NCBI GenBank assembly: GCA_013203855.1
Contig: JABMPG010000530.1
Coordinates: 1 to 7,026, forward strand
From: a bacterium
GTDB taxonomy: Bacteria; Sumerlaeota; Sumerlaeia; UBA8349
Reading direction: 5' to 3'
Length of the DNA stretch: 7,026 nucleotides
Shown: positions 5,048 through 7,026 of the stretch, one piece after another
Position numbering within the stretch: the stretch's first letter is position 1
How the letters are laid out: every line of letters begins with the position of its first letter
The notes under the pieces: model-generated
What the model saw: only the letters and a program-made list of their open reading frames with translations
Told to the model about the DNA's origin: nothing
Databases searched by the model: none
Program-made: the position numbers and the translations under genes

Positions 5048-6117
5048 CAGAGTTCTTTCTCATTTCTCTCCTGCTCCAGGCGCGGGCTCGCGTCGAGAAG
5101 CGCCTCGCGTCGGCGTCGTGCGTAGGCCTGCATGTCTTCGTGAAGATCGGTTTCATCAACGATTTCACGGCCGAGCAGGCACTCGAGAACATCCTCGAGG
5201 GTGACGACCCCGGTGAAGAATCCGGCGTCGTTCCGGACGCAGAACAGGTGGCGGCGTCTCATCAGGAACAAGTCGAGCAACTTGTGGGCAGGCAGATTCT
5301 CGTCCACGAACTCAACCTTGTGCATGAGATCGGCGTAGGTCTTGTCGAACTCGTCTCGGGCTAGGGCGTCAAACACGTCACGGCGGTGCAGGATGCCAAG
5401 GATCTTGTCCGGATCGTCCTCGGAACAGACGGGGAGCCGGCTGAAACGCCAGTGATCGGCGTTCATCTTGGTGTCGCGCAGGGTGAGGGGGGCGGACACT
5501 CGGGCCACGACGGGGCTGGGCGTCATCAGGTCGTAGGCGCTCATGGCGTCCAGGCGCAGGGCGTTGGCAACCCAGAGGGCCTCGTGGGGATGGATAGCGC
5601 CGGTTTTTTCCACGAGTTGCGCCAGGCTGATAATGTCCTCTTCAGTGCCATGGCTAATGCGGGCGCCCTTGCCCCAGATTCGCGTGAACAAGACACACAA
5701 GCGAATGATCGGATACAGGGCCAGGATCATCACCCGAAGGGGCAGGGCCAGAACGGGGGCAATGGTGTTGGCAAAACGCACCCCAAGGGATTTCGGAATA
5801 ATCTCGGCGAAAAAGAGAATGGCCGCGACGAAGATGGCCGAGAAAACGGTCAGCCACATCTCGCCGTAGATCTTATTCACCAGTGCGCCAGCCCATGCCG
5901 CGCCCAAGGTATTGGCGACCGTGTTGACCGTCAGAATGGCGGCGATGGATTCTTCGATGTGCTGCCGGACGTGGGAGAGATGCCGTCCCCGCGGATGGCC
6001 GCTACGCCGCAGGGTCTCGATGCGGCTGCGGCTGACCGAATACATGCAGGCTTCCAGAGTGGAGCAGAAGAAAGAGGTGACCAGACTGACGCTAGCGATG
6101 ATGACGATGAGAAGCAT
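5047..6117 (-). CDS. CNNM/CorB-type membrane protein with a CBS pair (putative Mg2+/divalent cation transporter)
   Basis: This 356-residue inner-membrane protein belongs to the CNNM (DUF21) transporter group, known for Na+-coupled Mg2+ export and historically annotated as Mg/Co efflux or hemolysin-like. Residues 1-150 are the CNNM domain with several hydrophobic segments. Conserved marks are FFCSTLEACMYSVSRSRIETL (16-36), NTVANT (65-70) and FAEIIPKSLG (103-112), which include the Ser, Asn and Glu-Pro positions expected around the cation site. Two CBS domains follow, about 196-255 (DLMTPSPVV) and 262-317 (GVVTLEDVLECLLG), usually an adenine-nucleotide/Mg sensor. The protein ends about 39 residues later in a charged tail, without the C-terminal CorC/HlyC domain of many bacterial homologues. 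The ATG at 6117 is the only sensible start because an in-frame TGA lies 18 bases upstream, yet no Shine-Dalgarno is evident. It precedes the B12 riboswitch on the same strand but is not controlled by it. Confidence 0.9.
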   Translation of the reverse strand: MLLIVIIASVSLVTSFFCSTLEACMYSVSRSRIETLRRSGHPRGRHLSHVRQHIEESIAAILTVNTVANTLGAAWAGALVNKIYGEMWLTVFSAIFVAAILFFAEIIPKSLGVRFANTIAPVLALPLRVMILALYPIIRLCVLFTRIWGKGARISHGTEEDIISLAQLVEKTGAIHPHEALWVANALRLDAMSAYDLMTPSPVVARVSAPLTLRDTKMNADHWRFSRLPVCSEDDPDKILGILHRRDVFDALARDEFDKTYADLMHKVEFVDENLPAHKLLDLFLMRRRHLFCVRNDAGFFTGVVTLEDVLECLLGREIVDETDLHEDMQAYARRRREALLDASPRLEQERNEKEL

Positions 6118-6150
6118 GGGAGTTGTCCCGGGTCAAGAACCACGCCGGGG

Positions 6151-6178
6151 AAAAGGCCTCTCGGAACGTCTGAAGGCC
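6151..6178 (-). terminator. Possible terminator after the amidotransferase gene
   Basis: On the minus strand GGCCTT (6178-6173) can pair with GAGGCC (6160-6155), six pairs with one G-U over a twelve-base loop, followed by four Us (6154-6151). It lies in the 243-base gap between the amidotransferase stop and the CNNM start. That gap otherwise shows only a TTGACC hexamer (6285-6280) without a convincing -10. The stem is weak. Confidence 0.3.
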
Positions 6179-6360
6179 GGGCTGGATCCTTTCTCGTGCA
6201 GAGGGCATGAAACCCCGCCGGATTCACCCATTTCATCTTTTCTCACGCTCCGGCGACTTACCCGCTCATTCCTATCAGAGGTCAACACACGGCGCAAGGA
6301 AAACAGGGAAAAGCGCGACCGTCGCCCTCACCGGTCGAGGCCCCAGCACTCCGCCGACCA

Positions 6361-7026
6361 TCAATCCAGTCCCGCCACCCGGTCTTCCAGTCCCTCGAGC
6401 ATCGAATAGAGCAAGCCGTGCAACTCCGGAATACGTGCGCACCCCGCTCGGATCTCCTCCGGCGACTGGATCCACGGCCCCGGGACGAGTTCGTTTTTGC
6501 AGTTCTCGAGCATGGCCTCGATGCTTTGGGTCTGATACTCCAGATGAAACTGGAGCCCCACGACCCGGTCGTCGTAAATGAATCCCTGGTTGGCGCAGGC
6601 GGCGCTCGACCCGATGGAGACGGAATGGGGCGGCGGCGAGAAGGTGTCACCATGCCAGTGGAAGACGGTCAGCTCGCGCGGCCATCCAGTCAGGAAGGGA
6701 TGATCCAGCGCCTCCTCGGCCAGGCGAATGGGATGCCAGCCGATCTCCTTGTGGAGGTTCCGCGTCACCGTCCCCCCGAGAACGTCGGCCAGGAGCTGAG
6801 CGCCGAGACAAATGCCCAGGAGCGCCTTGTTGGAATCGATCGCGCGGCGGATCAGCGCCTTTTCCTCGACCAGCCATGGATGCTTCTCGTGCTCGTGGAT
6901 GTTCATGGCGCCGCCCATGATGAGCAAGAGGTCAAAGGCCGCGAGCGGCGGAGGCGGCTCTCCGGCACAGAGGCGCGTGCAGGTTAACTCGTGGCTGCGT
7001 TTCCGTGCCCAGGCGCCGATCTCGGC
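6361..7026 (-). CDS. Class I glutamine amidotransferase-like protein (5' partial)
   Basis: This is a triad-type glutaminase/amidotransferase domain (Pfam PF00117, GMP synthase glutaminase-like), a stand-alone protein that would release ammonia from glutamine or act as a related hydrolase. The frame is open to the right edge. Visible upstream residues IGAWARKRSHELTCTRL followed by FDLLLIMGGAMNI match the usual start of this family, so roughly 15-25 residues are missing; the TTG at 6927 is internal. The nucleophile is the Cys of LLGICLGAQ (codon 6810-6808). The catalytic His and Glu are in LQFHLE, and HWHGDTFSPP is the conserved loop before them. No synthetase domain or obvious acceptor-enzyme gene is beside it, so its metabolic role is open. 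Such stand-alone proteins are often annotated only as type 1 glutamine amidotransferase. It may be co-oriented with, but is 243 bases from, the CNNM gene. Confidence 0.88.
   Translation of the reverse strand, partial: AEIGAWARKRSHELTCTRLCAGEPPPPLAAFDLLLIMGGAMNIHEHEKHPWLVEEKALIRRAIDSNKALLGICLGAQLLADVLGGTVTRNLHKEIGWHPIRLAEEALDHPFLTGWPRELTVFHWHGDTFSPPPHSVSIGSSAACANQGFIYDDRVVGLQFHLEYQTQSIEAMLENCKNELVPGPWIQSPEEIRAGCARIPELHGLLYSMLEGLEDRVAGLD

Noticed and set aside
5386..6210. Plus-strand open frame of 274 codons opposite the CNNM gene
   Set aside because: It is antisense to clear CNNM and CBS motifs, and its G/Q/D/H-rich composition is typical of a shadow frame.
6207..6240. GGTGAATCCGGCG on the minus strand, resembling part of a second cobalamin aptamer before the CNNM gene
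   Set aside because: None of the other aptamer elements (GCCACTGT, GGGAAGG, B12 box) follows in order.

Overview
The window looks like chromosome of a GC-rich, Gram-negative-type bacterium. Two of its proteins carry Sec signal peptides and one is a multi-pass membrane protein. The intergenic hairpin cluster resembles repeats I associate with Planctomycetes, Verrucomicrobia and related uncultivated lineages such as Hydrogenedentota. That placement is recollection, not a computed result, and is low confidence. No transposase, phage gene, tRNA, rRNA or CRISPR array is visible.

Layout, left to right. (1) 3-752 (+): the end of a WecD/RffC-like two-part GNAT acetyltransferase, cut at its 5' end by the window edge. 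(2) 871-1815 (-): a secreted esterase of the esterase-D/feruloyl-esterase alpha/beta-hydrolase type, convergent with the first gene. (3) 1962-2585 (+): a second, unrelated GNAT acetyltransferase, divergent from the esterase. (4) 2586-2925: gene-free, with a cluster of four hairpins that looks like a REP/BIME-type repetitive element. (5) 2926-4560 (-): a secreted 544-residue protein of unknown function made of two tandem copies of one roughly 250-residue beta-rich domain. (6) 4561-5046: a gene-free leader that holds, in minus-strand order, a promoter-like -10 box, a cobalamin (B12) riboswitch aptamer at 4738-4902, an intervening hairpin, a strong intrinsic terminator at 4635-4672 and a ribosome binding site. 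(7) 5047-6117 (-): a CNNM/CorB-type membrane protein with two CBS domains and no C-terminal CorC/HlyC domain. (8) 6361-7026 (-): a class I glutamine amidotransferase-like protein, cut at its N-terminus by the right window edge.

The most interesting unit is the B12 riboswitch plus terminator in front of the duplicated secreted protein. The next gene downstream is on the opposite strand, so this protein is the only gene the riboswitch can control. It is not one of the usual B12-regulated genes (btuB transporters, cobalamin synthesis, metE, nrdAB substitutes). It is therefore a candidate for an undescribed extracellular or periplasmic component of corrinoid acquisition or B12-responsive physiology. 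The other genes look like ordinary, functionally unconnected housekeeping or accessory genes.
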